Assembly (NCBI RefSeq): GCF_900187015.1
Contig: NZ_LT906479.1
Span: 3,906,001 to 3,970,000, forward strand
Length of the DNA: 64,000 bases
From: Serratia ficaria
GTDB taxonomy: Bacteria; Pseudomonadota; Gammaproteobacteria; Enterobacterales; Enterobacteriaceae
Reading direction: 5' to 3'
Below, one piece after another: positions 25,361 to 35,498 of the stretch (position 1 is its first letter; every line of letters starts with the position of its first letter). Made by a program: the position numbers and the translations under genes. The notes beneath the pieces were generated by a model. That model was given only the letters and a program-made list of their open reading frames with translations, was not told the origin of the DNA and searched no databases.

Positions 25361-25400
25361 AAGAACCCCCCCGCACGGCGCAGCCGCAACGGGGGTTCTT
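25361..25400 (-). terminator. Strong hairpin between guaA and the IclR gene
   Basis: Perfect 10-base arms AAGAACCCCC and GGGGGTTCTT enclose a 20-base GC-rich loop; on the minus strand the stem is followed by TTGC directly after TTCTT. It is separate from the guaBA terminator 118 bases upstream and lies about 115 bases before the IclR start. The 25248-25586 interval holds this hairpin and the guaBA terminator, and I see no convincing protein gene in it. Confidence 0.55.
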
Positions 25401-25517
25401 AAATACAGATATGAACATATTTACATCGGCTTAGTGCATTCTGCCAGGAAGACGGCTGTCCTGCAGGTTCAGGCCACGAACAATGACCTGCCTTGACCAT
25501 GGCCGCATATAAAGAAA

Positions 25518-25541
25518 AACCCTCTGTATACACAGAGGGTT
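25518..25541 (-). terminator. Rho-independent terminator of guaBA
   Basis: AACCCTCTGT and ACAGAGGGTT form a perfect 10-bp stem with an ATAC loop, followed on the minus strand by TTTCTTTAT. It lies 45 bases after the guaA stop codon. Confidence 0.85.
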
Positions 25542-25586
25542 CCGTTTAATTTCACCTATTTATAAACAGGCCGTGGGGCGTTCAGA

Positions 25587-27164
25587 TCATTCCCACTCAA
25601 TGGTCGCGGGCGGCTTGCCGCTGATGTCGTACACCACGCGGGAAATGCCGTTCACTTCGTTGATGATGCGGTTGGAGACGCGGCCGAGGAAATCGTACGG
25701 CAGGTGCGCCCAGTGCGCGGTCATAAAGTCGATGGTTTCCACTGCGCGCAGTGAAACGACCCAGTCGTATTTGCGGCCGTCGCCCATCACGCCGACCGAA
25801 CGCACCGGCAGGAACACGGTGAACGCCTGGCTGACCTTGTTGTACAGGTCGGCTTTGTGCAGCTCTTCGATGAAGATGGCGTCGGCGCGGCGCAGCAGAT
25901 CGCAGTACTCTTTCTTCACTTCGCCCAGCACGCGCACGCCCAGACCCGGGCCCGGGAACGGGTGGCGGTACAGCATGTCGTACGGCAGGCCCAGCTCCAG
26001 GCCAATCTTGCGCACTTCGTCTTTGAACAGCTCTTTCAGCGGCTCGACCAGGCCCAGCTTCATCTCTTTCGGCAGGCCGCCCACGTTGTGATGCGACTTG
26101 ATCACGTGCGCCTTGCCGGTGGCGGAAGCGGCGGATTCGATCACGTCCGGGTAGATGGTGCCCTGCGCCAGCCACTTCACTGCGTCTTGCTTGCAGGCTT
26201 CTTCGTCGAACACTTCAACGAACACGCGGCCGATGATCTTGCGCTTGGCTTCCGGCTCGTCAACGCCGGCCAGCTCGCTCAGGAAGCGGTTTTCCGCCGC
26301 CACGTGCACGATGTTCAGGCCGAAGTGGTCGCCGAACATTTCCAGCACCTGGTCGGCTTCGTTCAGGCGCAGCAGGCCGTTGTCGACGAATACGCAGGTC
26401 AGGCGCTTGCCGATGGCGCGGTGCAGCAGCATCGCGGTCACCGAGGAATCCACGCCGCCGGACAGGCCGAGGATCACGTGGTCTTCGCCCACCTGCTGGC
26501 GGATGCGTTCAACCGCGTCTTCGATGATGGTGGCCGGGGTCCACAGGGCTTCACACTGGCAGATATCCAGCACGAAACGCTCCAGCATGCGCTGGCCCTG
26601 GCGGGTGTGGGTCACTTCCGGGTGGAACTGCACGCCGTAGAAGCGTTTTTCTTCGTTGGCCATAATGGCGAACGGGCAGGTGTCGGTGCTGGCGACGGTC
26701 ACGAAGCCGGACGGGATGGCGGTCACTTTGTCGCCGTGGCTCATCCACACGTCCAGCAGCGGTTTGCCCGCCGGGCTGATGGCGTCTTCGATGTCGCGCA
26801 GCAGCGCGCTCTCGTTGACGATTTCCACCTGCGCGTAGCCGAACTCGCGCTCGTTGGAACCCTGCACATGGCCACCCAGCTGCATCGCCATGGTCTGCAT
26901 GCCGTAGCACACGCCCAGCACCGGCACGCCGGCGGTGAACACGTACTCGGGGGCGCGCGGGCTGTTGGCTTCGGTGGTGCTTTCCGGGCCGCCGGAGAGG
27001 ATGATGCCGCTCGGGTTGAATTCGCGGATCTGCTCTTCGCTAACGTCCCAGGCCCAGAGCTCGCAGTAAACGCCGATCTCACGCACGCGGCGCGCGACCA
27101 GTTGGGTGTATTGCGAACCGAAATCCAGAATAAGGATGCGATGCTTATGGATATTTTTTGTCAT
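25587..27164 (-). CDS. guaA: GMP synthase (glutamine-hydrolysing)
   Basis: A 525-residue enzyme converting XMP to GMP with glutamine and ATP. The N-terminal class I glutamine amidotransferase has nucleophile Cys86 in GVCYGMQ and the His-Glu pair in FHPEVTH near residue 181. The ATP pyrophosphatase domain has the P-loop SGGVDSS near residue 235, and the dimerisation domain ends in PPATIEWE. Length is as in E. coli. It follows guaB with a 124-base gap, in the usual guaBA arrangement. Confidence 0.98.
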   Translation of the reverse strand: MTKNIHKHRILILDFGSQYTQLVARRVREIGVYCELWAWDVSEEQIREFNPSGIILSGGPESTTEANSPRAPEYVFTAGVPVLGVCYGMQTMAMQLGGHVQGSNEREFGYAQVEIVNESALLRDIEDAISPAGKPLLDVWMSHGDKVTAIPSGFVTVASTDTCPFAIMANEEKRFYGVQFHPEVTHTRQGQRMLERFVLDICQCEALWTPATIIEDAVERIRQQVGEDHVILGLSGGVDSSVTAMLLHRAIGKRLTCVFVDNGLLRLNEADQVLEMFGDHFGLNIVHVAAENRFLSELAGVDEPEAKRKIIGRVFVEVFDEEACKQDAVKWLAQGTIYPDVIESAASATGKAHVIKSHHNVGGLPKEMKLGLVEPLKELFKDEVRKIGLELGLPYDMLYRHPFPGPGLGVRVLGEVKKEYCDLLRRADAIFIEELHKADLYNKVSQAFTVFLPVRSVGVMGDGRKYDWVVSLRAVETIDFMTAHWAHLPYDFLGRVSNRIINEVNGISRVVYDISGKPPATIEWE

Positions 27165-27288
27165 GTGAGGCGAATTCCAGCAACAGAGAAAAAGGAAAAA
27201 TCTAAATCGTCAGGACGATTTCAGTCGGCGAGGCCAGGCAGTGGGCAGCGGACGGCGCGAACAAATGCGCCGGCCGCAGCCCCTGAAA

Positions 27289-28752
27289 TCAACCCATGCG
27301 GTAGTTCGGTGACTCTTTGGTGATGGTCACGTCGTGCACGTGGCTTTCCTGAATGCCGGCGCCGCTGATGCGCACGAACTCCGCCTTGGTGCGCAGCTCG
27401 TCGATGGTGGCGCAGCCGGTCAGGCCCATGCAGGAGCGCAGGCCGCCCATCTGCTGGTGCACGATGGCTTTCAGCATGCCTTTGTAAGCCACGCGGCCTT
27501 CGATGCCTTCCGGCACCAGCTTGTCGGCGGCGTTATCGGTCTGGAAGTAACGGTCGGAAGAGCCTTTGGACATCGCGCCCAGAGAGCCCATGCCGCGGTA
27601 AGACTTGAACGAACGGCCCTGATACAGCTCGATTTCGCCCGGGGATTCTTCGGTGCCCGCCAGCATGGAGCCGACCATTACGCAGGACGCGCCGGCCGCG
27701 ATGGCCTTGGCGATGTCGCCGGAGAAGCGGATGCCGCCGTCGGCGATAACCGGGATGCCGGTGCCCTCCAGCGCTTCGACCGCATCGGCGATGGCGGTGA
27801 TCTGCGGTACGCCCACGCCGGTCACGATGCGGGTGGTGCAGATGGAGCCAGGGCCGATACCCACTTTAACCGCGCTCACGCCGGCTTCAGCCAGCGCCTT
27901 GGCGCCCGCCGCGGTGGCGACGTTGCCGCCGACGATTTCCAGCTCCGGGTATTTGGCGCGGGTTTCGCGAATGCGCTGCAACACGCCTTCGGAGTGGCCG
28001 TGGGAAGAGTCGATCAGCAGTACGTCAACGCCGGCGGCGACCAGCGCGTCAACGCGCTCTTCGTTGCCGGCGCCCGCGCCTACCGCCGCGCCTACGCGCA
28101 GGCGGCCGTGCTCGTCTTTACAGGCGTTCGGTTTGCGTTCCGCTTTCTGGAAGTCTTTAACGGTGATCATGCCCAGCAGGTGGAAGCTGTCGTCCACCAC
28201 CAGCGCTTTCTCAACGCGTTTTTCGTGCATTCTCTGCAGCACCACTTCACGCGCTTCGCCTTCTTTCACCGTGACCAGACGCCCTTTCGGCGTCATCACC
28301 GCGGTGACCGGCTGGTTCAGATCGGTCACGAAGCGTACGTCGCGGCCGGTGATGATGCCGACCAGTTCGTTTTCTTCGGTCACGACCGGGTAGCCGGCGA
28401 AGCCGTTGCGGGCGGTCAGCTCTTTCACTTCTTTCAGGGTGGTGGCGGGGGTAACGGTCTGCGGGTCGGTGACTACGCCGCTTTCATGTTTCTTCACCCG
28501 GCTGACTTCTTCAGCCTGGCGCTCGATGGACATGTTTTTGTGAATGAAGCCCAGGCCGCCTTCCTGCGCCAGCGCGATGGCCAGGCCGGATTCGGTCACG
28601 GTATCCATGGCTGCGGACAGCATAGGGATATTCAGGCGGATATTTTTGGTCAGTTGAGTGCCGAGCTCTGCAGTGTTAGGCAGAACCGTGGAGTGTGCTG
28701 GAACCAGGAGAACGTCGTCAAACGTCAGAGCTTCTTTTGCGATACGTAGCAT
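27289..28752 (-). CDS. guaB: Inosine-5'-monophosphate dehydrogenase
   Basis: A 487-residue TIM-barrel enzyme oxidising IMP to XMP with NAD, the first committed step to GMP. The catalytic cysteine lies in GPGSICTTR near residue 305, two CBS domains occupy about 95-205, and the flap region has KGSSDRYFQ. The ATG at 28752 ([13 protein letters not shown]) matches E. coli GuaB; the longer frame to 28806 would add 18 unrelated residues. A PurR-like box lies upstream. Confidence 0.98.
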   Translation of the reverse strand: MLRIAKEALTFDDVLLVPAHSTVLPNTAELGTQLTKNIRLNIPMLSAAMDTVTESGLAIALAQEGGLGFIHKNMSIERQAEEVSRVKKHESGVVTDPQTVTPATTLKEVKELTARNGFAGYPVVTEENELVGIITGRDVRFVTDLNQPVTAVMTPKGRLVTVKEGEAREVVLQRMHEKRVEKALVVDDSFHLLGMITVKDFQKAERKPNACKDEHGRLRVGAAVGAGAGNEERVDALVAAGVDVLLIDSSHGHSEGVLQRIRETRAKYPELEIVGGNVATAAGAKALAEAGVSAVKVGIGPGSICTTRIVTGVGVPQITAIADAVEALEGTGIPVIADGGIRFSGDIAKAIAAGASCVMVGSMLAGTEESPGEIELYQGRSFKSYRGMGSLGAMSKGSSDRYFQTDNAADKLVPEGIEGRVAYKGMLKAIVHQQMGGLRSCMGLTGCATIDELRTKAEFVRISGAGIQESHVHDVTITKESPNYRMG

Positions 28753-28814
28753 GGGCAATATCTCACCAGGGTGGGCTGTGAAAAAGATAAAATATTGCCG
28801 CGGCATTATACAGA

Positions 28815-28830
28815 GCGTAATCGGTTGCCT
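28815..28830 (-). promoter_or_regulatory. Candidate PurR operator of guaBA
   Basis: GCGTAATCGGTTGCCT agrees with about 11 of 16 positions of the PurR consensus ACGCAAACGTTTGCGT and keeps the central CG. It lies 63 bases before the guaB ATG, where E. coli guaBA also has a PurR site. Confidence 0.55.
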
Positions 28831-28922
28831 CCAGCACTTTCTTACAAAAACTCTTGATTACCTTTTTCAGCCATGTAGTATCGACCAATTAAGTGATTGT
28901 TTTGAAATTTGATCTGGGTCAC

Positions 28923-30299
28923 ATGTCGCTACCTACCTCGCCGCCCATTTTTACCGTAAGCCGCCTGAATCAGACGGTTCGACAGCTGCTGGAAATGGAA
29001 ATGGGGCAGATTTGGCTCTCCGCCGAGATCTCCAACTTCTCCCAGCCCGCCTCCGGCCACTGGTATTTCACCCTGAAAGACGATCGCGCGCAGGTGCGCT
29101 GTGCGATGTTCCGCAACAGCAACCGCCGCACCACCTTCCGGCCGCAGAACGGCCAGCAGGTGCTGGTGCGCGCCAGCATTACGCTGTACGAACCGCGCGG
29201 CGATTACCAGCTGATCGCCGAGAGCATGCAGCCCGCCGGCGACGGCCTGCTGCAGCAGCAGTTCGAGCAGTTGAAGCAGCGTCTGAGCGCCGAAGGGCTG
29301 TTCGATCAGCAGTTCAAGCAGCCGCTGCCCGCCCCGGCCAAGCGCGTCGGGGTGATCACCTCCGCCAGCGGCGCGGCGCTGCACGATATCCTGCAGGTGC
29401 TGCAGCGGCGCGATCCTTCGCTGCCGATCGTCATCTACCCCACTTCGGTGCAGGGCGCGGAAGCGCCGCTGCAGATCGTGCGCGCCATCGACACCGCCAA
29501 CCGCCGTGACGAATGCGACGTGCTGATCGTCGGCCGCGGCGGCGGTTCGCTGGAAGACCTGTGGAGCTTCAACGACGAGCGGGTGGCGCGGGCAATTTTC
29601 GCCAGCCGCATTCCGATCGTCAGCGCCGTCGGCCATGAGACCGACGTGACCATCGCCGACTTTGTCGCCGATCTGCGCGCCCCTACCCCCTCCGCCGCCG
29701 CCGAGCTGGTCAGCCGCAATCAGCTGGAGCTGCTGCGCCAGCTGCAGTCGCAGCAGCAGCGGTTGGAAATGGCGATGGACTACTATCTGGCCCAGCGGCA
29801 GCAGCAGTTCACCCGCATCAACCACCGTTTGCAGCAGCAGCATCCGCACCTGCGCCTGGCGCGCCAGCAAACGCTGCTGTTCAGGCTGCAGCGCCGCCTG
29901 GAAGACGGCATGCAAAACCAGCTGCGCCTGGCGTCGCGCCGCAGCGAGCGCGCCCAGCAGCGGCTGGCGCAGATGCAGCCGCAGGGCCGCATCCACCGCT
30001 ATCAGCAACGGGTGCAGCAGCAGGAATACCGCCTGCAGCAGGCGCTGGAGCGCCGGCTCAACGCCTACCGCCAACGCTTCGGCGTGGCCTGCAGCCAGCT
30101 CGAGGCGGTCAGCCCGCTGGCGACGCTGGCGCGCGGCTACAGCGTGACGCAAACCCCGCGCGGCGAGCTGCTGAAAACCACCCAACAGGCGCAGGTCGGC
30201 GAACTGCTGAAAACCCGTCTGCAGGATGGTTGGGTGGAAAGCGAGGTGAAAACCATCACCGTCGCCAGGAAGCCGCGCAAGAAGCGCGCGGCCCAGTAA
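28923..30299 (+). CDS. xseA: Exodeoxyribonuclease VII large subunit
   Basis: A 458-residue protein closely following E. coli XseA: an OB-fold domain at about 8-105 ([32 protein letters not shown]), the catalytic core at about 125-320 ([58 protein letters not shown] in parts), then a long glutamine- and arginine-rich coiled coil to about 400. With XseB it degrades single-stranded DNA to oligonucleotides. The ATG at 28923 is chosen by homology; an ATG at 28893 would add ten residues. It is divergent from guaBA. Confidence 0.96.
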   Translation: MSLPTSPPIFTVSRLNQTVRQLLEMEMGQIWLSAEISNFSQPASGHWYFTLKDDRAQVRCAMFRNSNRRTTFRPQNGQQVLVRASITLYEPRGDYQLIAESMQPAGDGLLQQQFEQLKQRLSAEGLFDQQFKQPLPAPAKRVGVITSASGAALHDILQVLQRRDPSLPIVIYPTSVQGAEAPLQIVRAIDTANRRDECDVLIVGRGGGSLEDLWSFNDERVARAIFASRIPIVSAVGHETDVTIADFVADLRAPTPSAAAELVSRNQLELLRQLQSQQQRLEMAMDYYLAQRQQQFTRINHRLQQQHPHLRLARQQTLLFRLQRRLEDGMQNQLRLASRRSERAQQRLAQMQPQGRIHRYQQRVQQQEYRLQQALERRLNAYRQRFGVACSQLEAVSPLATLARGYSVTQTPRGELLKTTQQAQVGELLKTRLQDGWVESEVKTITVARKPRKKRAAQ

Positions 30300-30304
30300 C
30301 CGCC

Positions 30305-32671
30305 CTATTCCAACGTAAAACTCTCGCCCGGCTCGCCGTTAACCCACAGCGCGCGCGTTTCGCCGGCCGGCAGGCTCAGCTGCAGCGTACGCCACGCCGG
30401 GCGGAACTGCCCTTCGGGGGTGAGGGTCAGCATGAGCCGCTGATTGTCGCTGCGCAGCTCCCAGCGCAACCACAGCGCGTTGCCCTGCCGCCAGCCATAA
30501 CTTTCCCCGTCGTCTTCGAACAACAGCCCTGACGCGCTGCCACAGCCTTTAATCGGGTACAGCCGCAGCTCGCGCCGATCGTCGGCGGCAGCGTCCACAT
30601 GCGCCAGCCGCTGCGACAGCGGCAACCCGGCCCCGGCGCGCACCAGCAGCGGCAAGCGCTCCAGCGGCGCGTCCAGCACCACCGTCTGGCCGCCGCTGAA
30701 CCATTGCCCGCTGTAGAAACAGTACCAACCGTCACCGTTGTCCGGCAGGTATACCGGGCGCCGGCGCTGCCCCTGCTCCACCACGCTGGCCACCAGCAGA
30801 TCGCGGCCGATCAGGAAATCGTCGGTTTCCTCCAGCGTGCGCGCGTCGTGCTCATGATCGAGGAAGGTCGGGCGCAGCATCGGCTCGTCGTCGGCGCTGG
30901 CCTGCCACAGCAGGGTGTAGAAATACGGCATCAGCCGGTAGCGCAGGTTGATCGCCTCGCGCACCGCCGGGGTGACGGCCGGGTACATCCAGGGTTCGTT
31001 GACCGTGGCGTCGTCGTTCCACGAATGGATGGTGAAGCGCGGGTGCATCACGCCGTTTTGCACCCAGCGCACCAGCAGTTCGGCGTCCGGTTTGTCGCCG
31101 GAGAAGCCGCCGACGTCGTGCCCCAGGTTGTACAGCCCGGACAGGCTCATGCCCAGCCCCATGCGGATGTTGTAGCGCAGGGTCTGCCAGCTGGTGCGGT
31201 TGTCGCCGCTCCAGGTCTGCACATAGCGCTGCATGCCGGCGCAGCCGGAGCGCGAAATCAAATACGGCCGCAGCTGCGGCGCAAAGCGCTGCTGAGCCTC
31301 CATCGAGGCGCGCATCATCAGCAGCGGCATCACCGGGCGGATATGCTTGATGGCGAGCGGCCGGCCAAAGCCGTGGCAGCGCGCTTCGCCGTCCCACACT
31401 TCGTATTCGTTGTTGTCGTTCCAGGTGGAATCGATGCCCATCTCCAGCAGCTGCCGCGTAACGCCCTGCTGCCACCAGCGCACCGCCGCCGGGTTGGTGA
31501 AATCGAGGTGCGAGCCTTCGTCGTCCCAGAAGCTGGAGCGCTCCGGCGCCTCGCTCTGCGAATCGCGGATGAACAACCCCTGCTCCGCCGCCTGCCGATA
31601 CTGCGGATGGTCCTGCAGCAGGCAGGGCTTGATGTTGGCCGCCAGCTTCAGGCCGGCGTCGTGGAACGCCTGGCTCAGCCGCTGAGGCTGCGGCACCTTG
31701 TCGTAGTTCCAGTTGAACACGTAACGCTTGTTGCCGATCGAGGTATAACCCGACGACAGCTGGAAAGAGTCGCAGGGAATGTCGTGCCGTTGGCATAAGG
31801 CGATGAACTGCTGCAGCTGCCGCTGGGCGTCCGGCGCGTCGGTGTAATGCATGGTCGAGCCGCTGTAGCCCAGGCTCCATTTGGGGCCGAAATGGGTTTT
31901 GCCGGTCAGCCGCACGAACGCCTTGGTGACGTCCAGCACCTTCGGCCCGAGGAACAGATAATAATCCAGATCCCCCGCCTCGGCCTGATAGCGGCGATAG
32001 GCCAGGTGGTAGTTGTCGATCTCGTTGCCCAGATCCAGCCAGCAGCTGCTCAGGTTGTCGTAGAACAGCCCAAAGCTCGCCTCTGCGCCGCGGGTGATGG
32101 TGAACGGAATGTGCTTGTACAGCGGATCGGTGCTGGCGGCGTTATAGCCCATGGCGTCCAGGTTGCGCATCTCGAAGCGGCGGCCGCTGCGTTCCAAATC
32201 GCCGGCCTTCTCGCCCAGGCCATAATAGCGTTCGCCGGCGAAGCGCCGCTGATAATGCGCCACCCCGTCGCCGTGCGGGTTAAGCAGGTAGGCGCCGGTC
32301 GGCCGGTCGGCCGCCAGCGGCCGCCATTCGCCGGCACTGTTGCAGTGTTCCCACTCCAGCCACAGCGGCTGGTGAACGGTGACCCGCAGCGCGGCGGTGC
32401 TCACCACCAGCCGGTCGTCCTGCTGCTGCAGCCGGTAGCCCGGCAGGCTGAAACCGGCGACGCTCAGCCGGTCGCGCCCCTCCCAGGGCACATCCGCCTG
32501 CGGCGCGATGCTCCAGGTGCGATCCAGCGCCAGCTCGCCGCGCTGTTTGATCAACACCCGGAACAGATTGTCTTCCAGCACGTACAGGCAAAACAGGTGG
32601 CTTTCATCGACCCGCAGCTCAATGCGATCGGCGTGCTGGCCCGCCAGCGTCCAGTTTTTCAAGGTTTTCAT
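30305..32671 (-). CDS. Glycoside hydrolase family 31 alpha-glycosidase
   Basis: A 788-residue GH31 enzyme. The catalytic nucleophile is the aspartate in GIDSTWNDNNE (about residue 420) and the acid/base is the aspartate in WSGDNRTSW (about residue 490). N-terminal galactose-mutarotase-like and C-terminal beta domains flank the barrel. There is no signal peptide, so it acts in the cytoplasm on an imported alpha-glucoside or similar sugar; the substrate is unknown. It starts 12 bases after the stop of an MFS transporter gene, so the two form an operon, divergent from a LacI regulator. The second ATG (32671) has a better-spaced GGAT than that at 32677. Confidence 0.92.
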   Translation of the reverse strand: MKTLKNWTLAGQHADRIELRVDESHLFCLYVLEDNLFRVLIKQRGELALDRTWSIAPQADVPWEGRDRLSVAGFSLPGYRLQQQDDRLVVSTAALRVTVHQPLWLEWEHCNSAGEWRPLAADRPTGAYLLNPHGDGVAHYQRRFAGERYYGLGEKAGDLERSGRRFEMRNLDAMGYNAASTDPLYKHIPFTITRGAEASFGLFYDNLSSCWLDLGNEIDNYHLAYRRYQAEAGDLDYYLFLGPKVLDVTKAFVRLTGKTHFGPKWSLGYSGSTMHYTDAPDAQRQLQQFIALCQRHDIPCDSFQLSSGYTSIGNKRYVFNWNYDKVPQPQRLSQAFHDAGLKLAANIKPCLLQDHPQYRQAAEQGLFIRDSQSEAPERSSFWDDEGSHLDFTNPAAVRWWQQGVTRQLLEMGIDSTWNDNNEYEVWDGEARCHGFGRPLAIKHIRPVMPLLMMRASMEAQQRFAPQLRPYLISRSGCAGMQRYVQTWSGDNRTSWQTLRYNIRMGLGMSLSGLYNLGHDVGGFSGDKPDAELLVRWVQNGVMHPRFTIHSWNDDATVNEPWMYPAVTPAVREAINLRYRLMPYFYTLLWQASADDEPMLRPTFLDHEHDARTLEETDDFLIGRDLLVASVVEQGQRRRPVYLPDNGDGWYCFYSGQWFSGGQTVVLDAPLERLPLLVRAGAGLPLSQRLAHVDAAADDRRELRLYPIKGCGSASGLLFEDDGESYGWRQGNALWLRWELRSDNQRLMLTLTPEGQFRPAWRTLQLSLPAGETRALWVNGEPGESFTLE

Positions 32672-32682
32672 AAGCATCCAAC

Positions 32683-33990
32683 TTAGCTGTTAAGTGTTTT
32701 TTTGCCGCCGCGCTCGGCGATCAGGGCAATCAGGAACAGGGCGCCGATCAGATCGAAGAAGCCCATGGCGATAAACAACGGGTTGAAGCCGACGGTGTCG
32801 GACACCGCACCGATCAATAGCGTGAACAGGAAGCTGGCGATCCAGGCGCTGGATCCGCGCATGCCGTTGACCGTCGCCATCTGGTTTTTATCGAACGACT
32901 CCACCACCAGCGCGCTGAGCATGCAGGAGATCACCTGGTGGCCGAAGCCGCCGATCGAGATCAGCGCGATCGCCACGTAGGGATCCTTAGCGATCGCCAC
33001 GAACGCCAGCGACACCATCATGAAGGCGCCGGTCACCGAGCTGGCGACCACCGAGTTGACGCGGGTGCAGCCGAACCATTTGCGGTACAGCGTGGTGAGA
33101 TAGCCGCTGGCGACGCTGCCGATATCCGCCGCCAGGAACGGCAGCCAGGCGAACATGGCGATGTGTTTCAGATCCATGCCGCGTTCGGTGGCCAGATACA
33201 GCGGCACCCAGAAGCTGAACACCGCCCAGGCCGGTTCGGCGAGGAAGGCCGGAATGGCGATGCCGTAAAACTTTTTGTTTTTGCACAGGATCGCCAGCGA
33301 TTTGAAGAACGGCAGCTTGGGCAGCAGCGGCTCATTGTCTTCGCGGATCAGATCCAGCTCCTGCTGGCTGAGATTGGGGTGCTGCTGCGGCGAGTGGTAG
33401 AACCGCCACCACAGCGCCACCCAGATCAGCGCCAGCGCGCCGGAGAACAGGAAGGCGCCCTGCCAGCCGAAGGAAACGTGGGCGATGACGATGATCGGCG
33501 GCGCCAGCATGGCGCCAATCGAGAAACCGACGCCCGCCCAGCCGGCGGCGATCGGCCGCTCCTTTTTCGGGAACCAGTCGGAGATCGCTTTGGCGTTGGC
33601 CGGCGTGGCCGCCGCTTCCGCTCCGCCCATAAAGAAGCGCAGGATCGCCAGCTGCAACCAACTGCCCGCCCCGGCGTGCAGCATGCACACCACCGCCCAG
33701 ATGCTGGCGCAGATCAGGAAGCCCATCTTCAGGCCGATCACGTCGATCAGCCAGCCGCAGATCGGTTGAAACACCGTGTAGGCCAGCTGGAACGACGCCA
33801 CCACCCAGGAATATTGCTCGGTGGTCATGTTCAGGCTGGTTTTCAACTCCGGCGCCAGAATGCCCAATGAGTTGCGGGTAATGTAATTGACCGTGACGCC
33901 CAGCAGGAACAGCGCCAGCATCCACCAGCGCAGCGATTTGAATTTGCGCCGCCCGCTCTGTACGACCGTCTGATTGATTTCAACACTCAT
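32683..33990 (-). CDS. MFS transporter, anion:cation symporter (ExuT/hexuronate-like) family
   Basis: A 435-residue, twelve-helix transporter. The N-terminal YITRNSLGILAPELK and QPICGWLIDVIGLK, and GAEAAATPANAKAISDWFPKKER near residue 130, are typical of the ACS family (hexuronate, galactonate, related acids). It leads the operon with the GH31 glycosidase and probably imports that enzyme's substrate. It is divergent from the LacI-family gene. GGAGAAGACAG precedes the ATG. Confidence 0.9.
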   Translation of the reverse strand: MSVEINQTVVQSGRRKFKSLRWWMLALFLLGVTVNYITRNSLGILAPELKTSLNMTTEQYSWVVASFQLAYTVFQPICGWLIDVIGLKMGFLICASIWAVVCMLHAGAGSWLQLAILRFFMGGAEAAATPANAKAISDWFPKKERPIAAGWAGVGFSIGAMLAPPIIVIAHVSFGWQGAFLFSGALALIWVALWWRFYHSPQQHPNLSQQELDLIREDNEPLLPKLPFFKSLAILCKNKKFYGIAIPAFLAEPAWAVFSFWVPLYLATERGMDLKHIAMFAWLPFLAADIGSVASGYLTTLYRKWFGCTRVNSVVASSVTGAFMMVSLAFVAIAKDPYVAIALISIGGFGHQVISCMLSALVVESFDKNQMATVNGMRGSSAWIASFLFTLLIGAVSDTVGFNPLFIAMGFFDLIGALFLIALIAERGGKKTLNS

Positions 33991-34180
33991 CTGTCTTCTC
34001 CATGCGGCTGCCCGGTGAAACAGCTCGCCTTTTGGTAGGGCACGTTGTGGTATCGAAGGTATGGGGGGTGAAAAATTGAGATGTCGCTCGCAAAAATAGC
34101 CCTCAATAAATCACAACCTCATGAATTATTTTCGTTTTATTTATAATTCAGCCGAAAAATTGGACTGATAAATCTATAAA

Positions 34181-34194
34181 ATTGGTGTACCAAT
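34181..34194. promoter_or_regulatory. Candidate LacI-family operator in the divergent MFS/lacI promoter region
   Basis: ATTGGT-GT-ACCAAT is a perfect 6-bp inverted repeat with a 2-base centre, about in the middle of the 362-base AT-rich region between the MFS gene and the LacI-type regulator. I see nothing else gene-like in that interval (33991-34352). Confidence 0.4.
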
Positions 34195-34352
34195 GCAGAC
34201 TAACCAGCGAACCGGCCCAGCGAAACGGCATTTTTTGCAAAAATTATCACAGGGTGGTCAAAAGCTGGTCATAATGCCCAAGAAATGCCGCCAGCATGCT
34301 GAGAAATCACAATGAAAATATTCTCACGACCAACTTTGAAGGAGATCACAGA

Positions 34353-35435
34353 ATGAACGGAAAGCTGAAAATACGGGAAATCGCCCGGCAAACCGGGCTG
34401 TCGATCAGCACCGTTTCCCGCGTGCTGGCGGGTAAAGCCAACACCAGCGCCGAAGCCCGGCAAAAGGTGCTGGCCTGCGCGCAGCAAAACGGCATTCTGC
34501 AGGGGATTTCCAGCGGCCGGCTGATGCTGAACAACGTGATGGTGTTCGCGCCGCAGCGGGCCTTCGACGTGCGCACCGATATTTTCTATTACAAGGTGAT
34601 CCAGGGCATCACCGCCGCGCTGGCGCAGCATGAGGTGCGCATTCGCTACTGCGGGCTGGAGGAGGAACACAGCGACGGCGCGCTGTTTCTGGAAAAAATG
34701 AGCGATCCGCAGACCGAAGCGGCGCTGATTATCGGCATCGACGACGAGCACATCCACACCCTGGCCGCCGATCTGCACAAGCCCTGCGTGCTGATTAACT
34801 GCAGCGACCGGCAGATGCGGCTCGACAGCGTGTCGCCCGATCATCAGCTGATCGGCGAGTACTCGGCCAATTATTTATTCCAACAGGGCCACAGCCATAT
34901 TCTCCACCTGCAGTGCCTGCGGCGGCACACCATGGAGCTGCGGCTGGCGGGCATCAGGCAGGCCTACGCCCGGCATCATATTCCCTTCGACGACGGCCGC
35001 CACCTGGTAGCCACCTCCGGCTTCGGCAGCGAAGAGGCCGAGCAGGCGCTGACCACCTACATCAACGCCATTGGCGCGCATGCGCCGCTGCCGACGGCGG
35101 TGCTGGCGGGCGGCGATTACATGGCGGTGGGGGCGGTCAAGGCGCTCAATAAGCTGCGGCTGAGCGTGCCGGGCGACGTTTCGGTGATGAGCACCGACGG
35201 CTTCAACCTGGCGGAGATTCACGATGTGCCGCTGACCTCGGTGCAGGTGCCGCGCGACGAACTGGGCTACGAGGCGATCCAGCTGCTGCAGCGGCGCATG
35301 CTGCGCGCCGATGCGCCGCCGTGCAATCTGCTGCTGCATGGCCGGCTGGCGGTGCGCGCGTCGGTCAGGCGCGTCAGCGCCAACCGCACGTCGCCGGCGG
35401 TCAGCACCCACGATCATCGGCTGTATGACGAGTAG
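34353..35435 (+). CDS. LacI-family transcriptional regulator
   Basis: A 360-residue regulator: residues about 5-55 are the LacI helix-turn-helix with hinge (IREIARQTGLSISTVSRVLAG), and the rest is a periplasmic-binding-protein-like sensor domain (VLAGGDYMAVGAVKALNKL, VPGDVSVMSTDG). The ATG at 34353 has AAGGAG ten bases upstream and begins the conserved domain; the ATG at 34296 would add 19 residues. It likely represses the divergent MFS-GH31 operon until the imported sugar binds. Confidence 0.91.
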   Translation: MNGKLKIREIARQTGLSISTVSRVLAGKANTSAEARQKVLACAQQNGILQGISSGRLMLNNVMVFAPQRAFDVRTDIFYYKVIQGITAALAQHEVRIRYCGLEEEHSDGALFLEKMSDPQTEAALIIGIDDEHIHTLAADLHKPCVLINCSDRQMRLDSVSPDHQLIGEYSANYLFQQGHSHILHLQCLRRHTMELRLAGIRQAYARHHIPFDDGRHLVATSGFGSEEAEQALTTYINAIGAHAPLPTAVLAGGDYMAVGAVKALNKLRLSVPGDVSVMSTDGFNLAEIHDVPLTSVQVPRDELGYEAIQLLQRRMLRADAPPCNLLLHGRLAVRASVRRVSANRTSPAVSTHDHRLYDE

Positions 35436-35498
35436 GCTACACTTAGGCACAGTGCATTCATTCGATGAGGGTAAATTTTTTGCCTAAGGAGAGCCACT

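Noticed and set aside
25287..25496. 69-codon plus-strand frame between the IclR gene and guaA
   Set aside because: It passes through a strong terminator hairpin and shows no domain; composition looks accidental.
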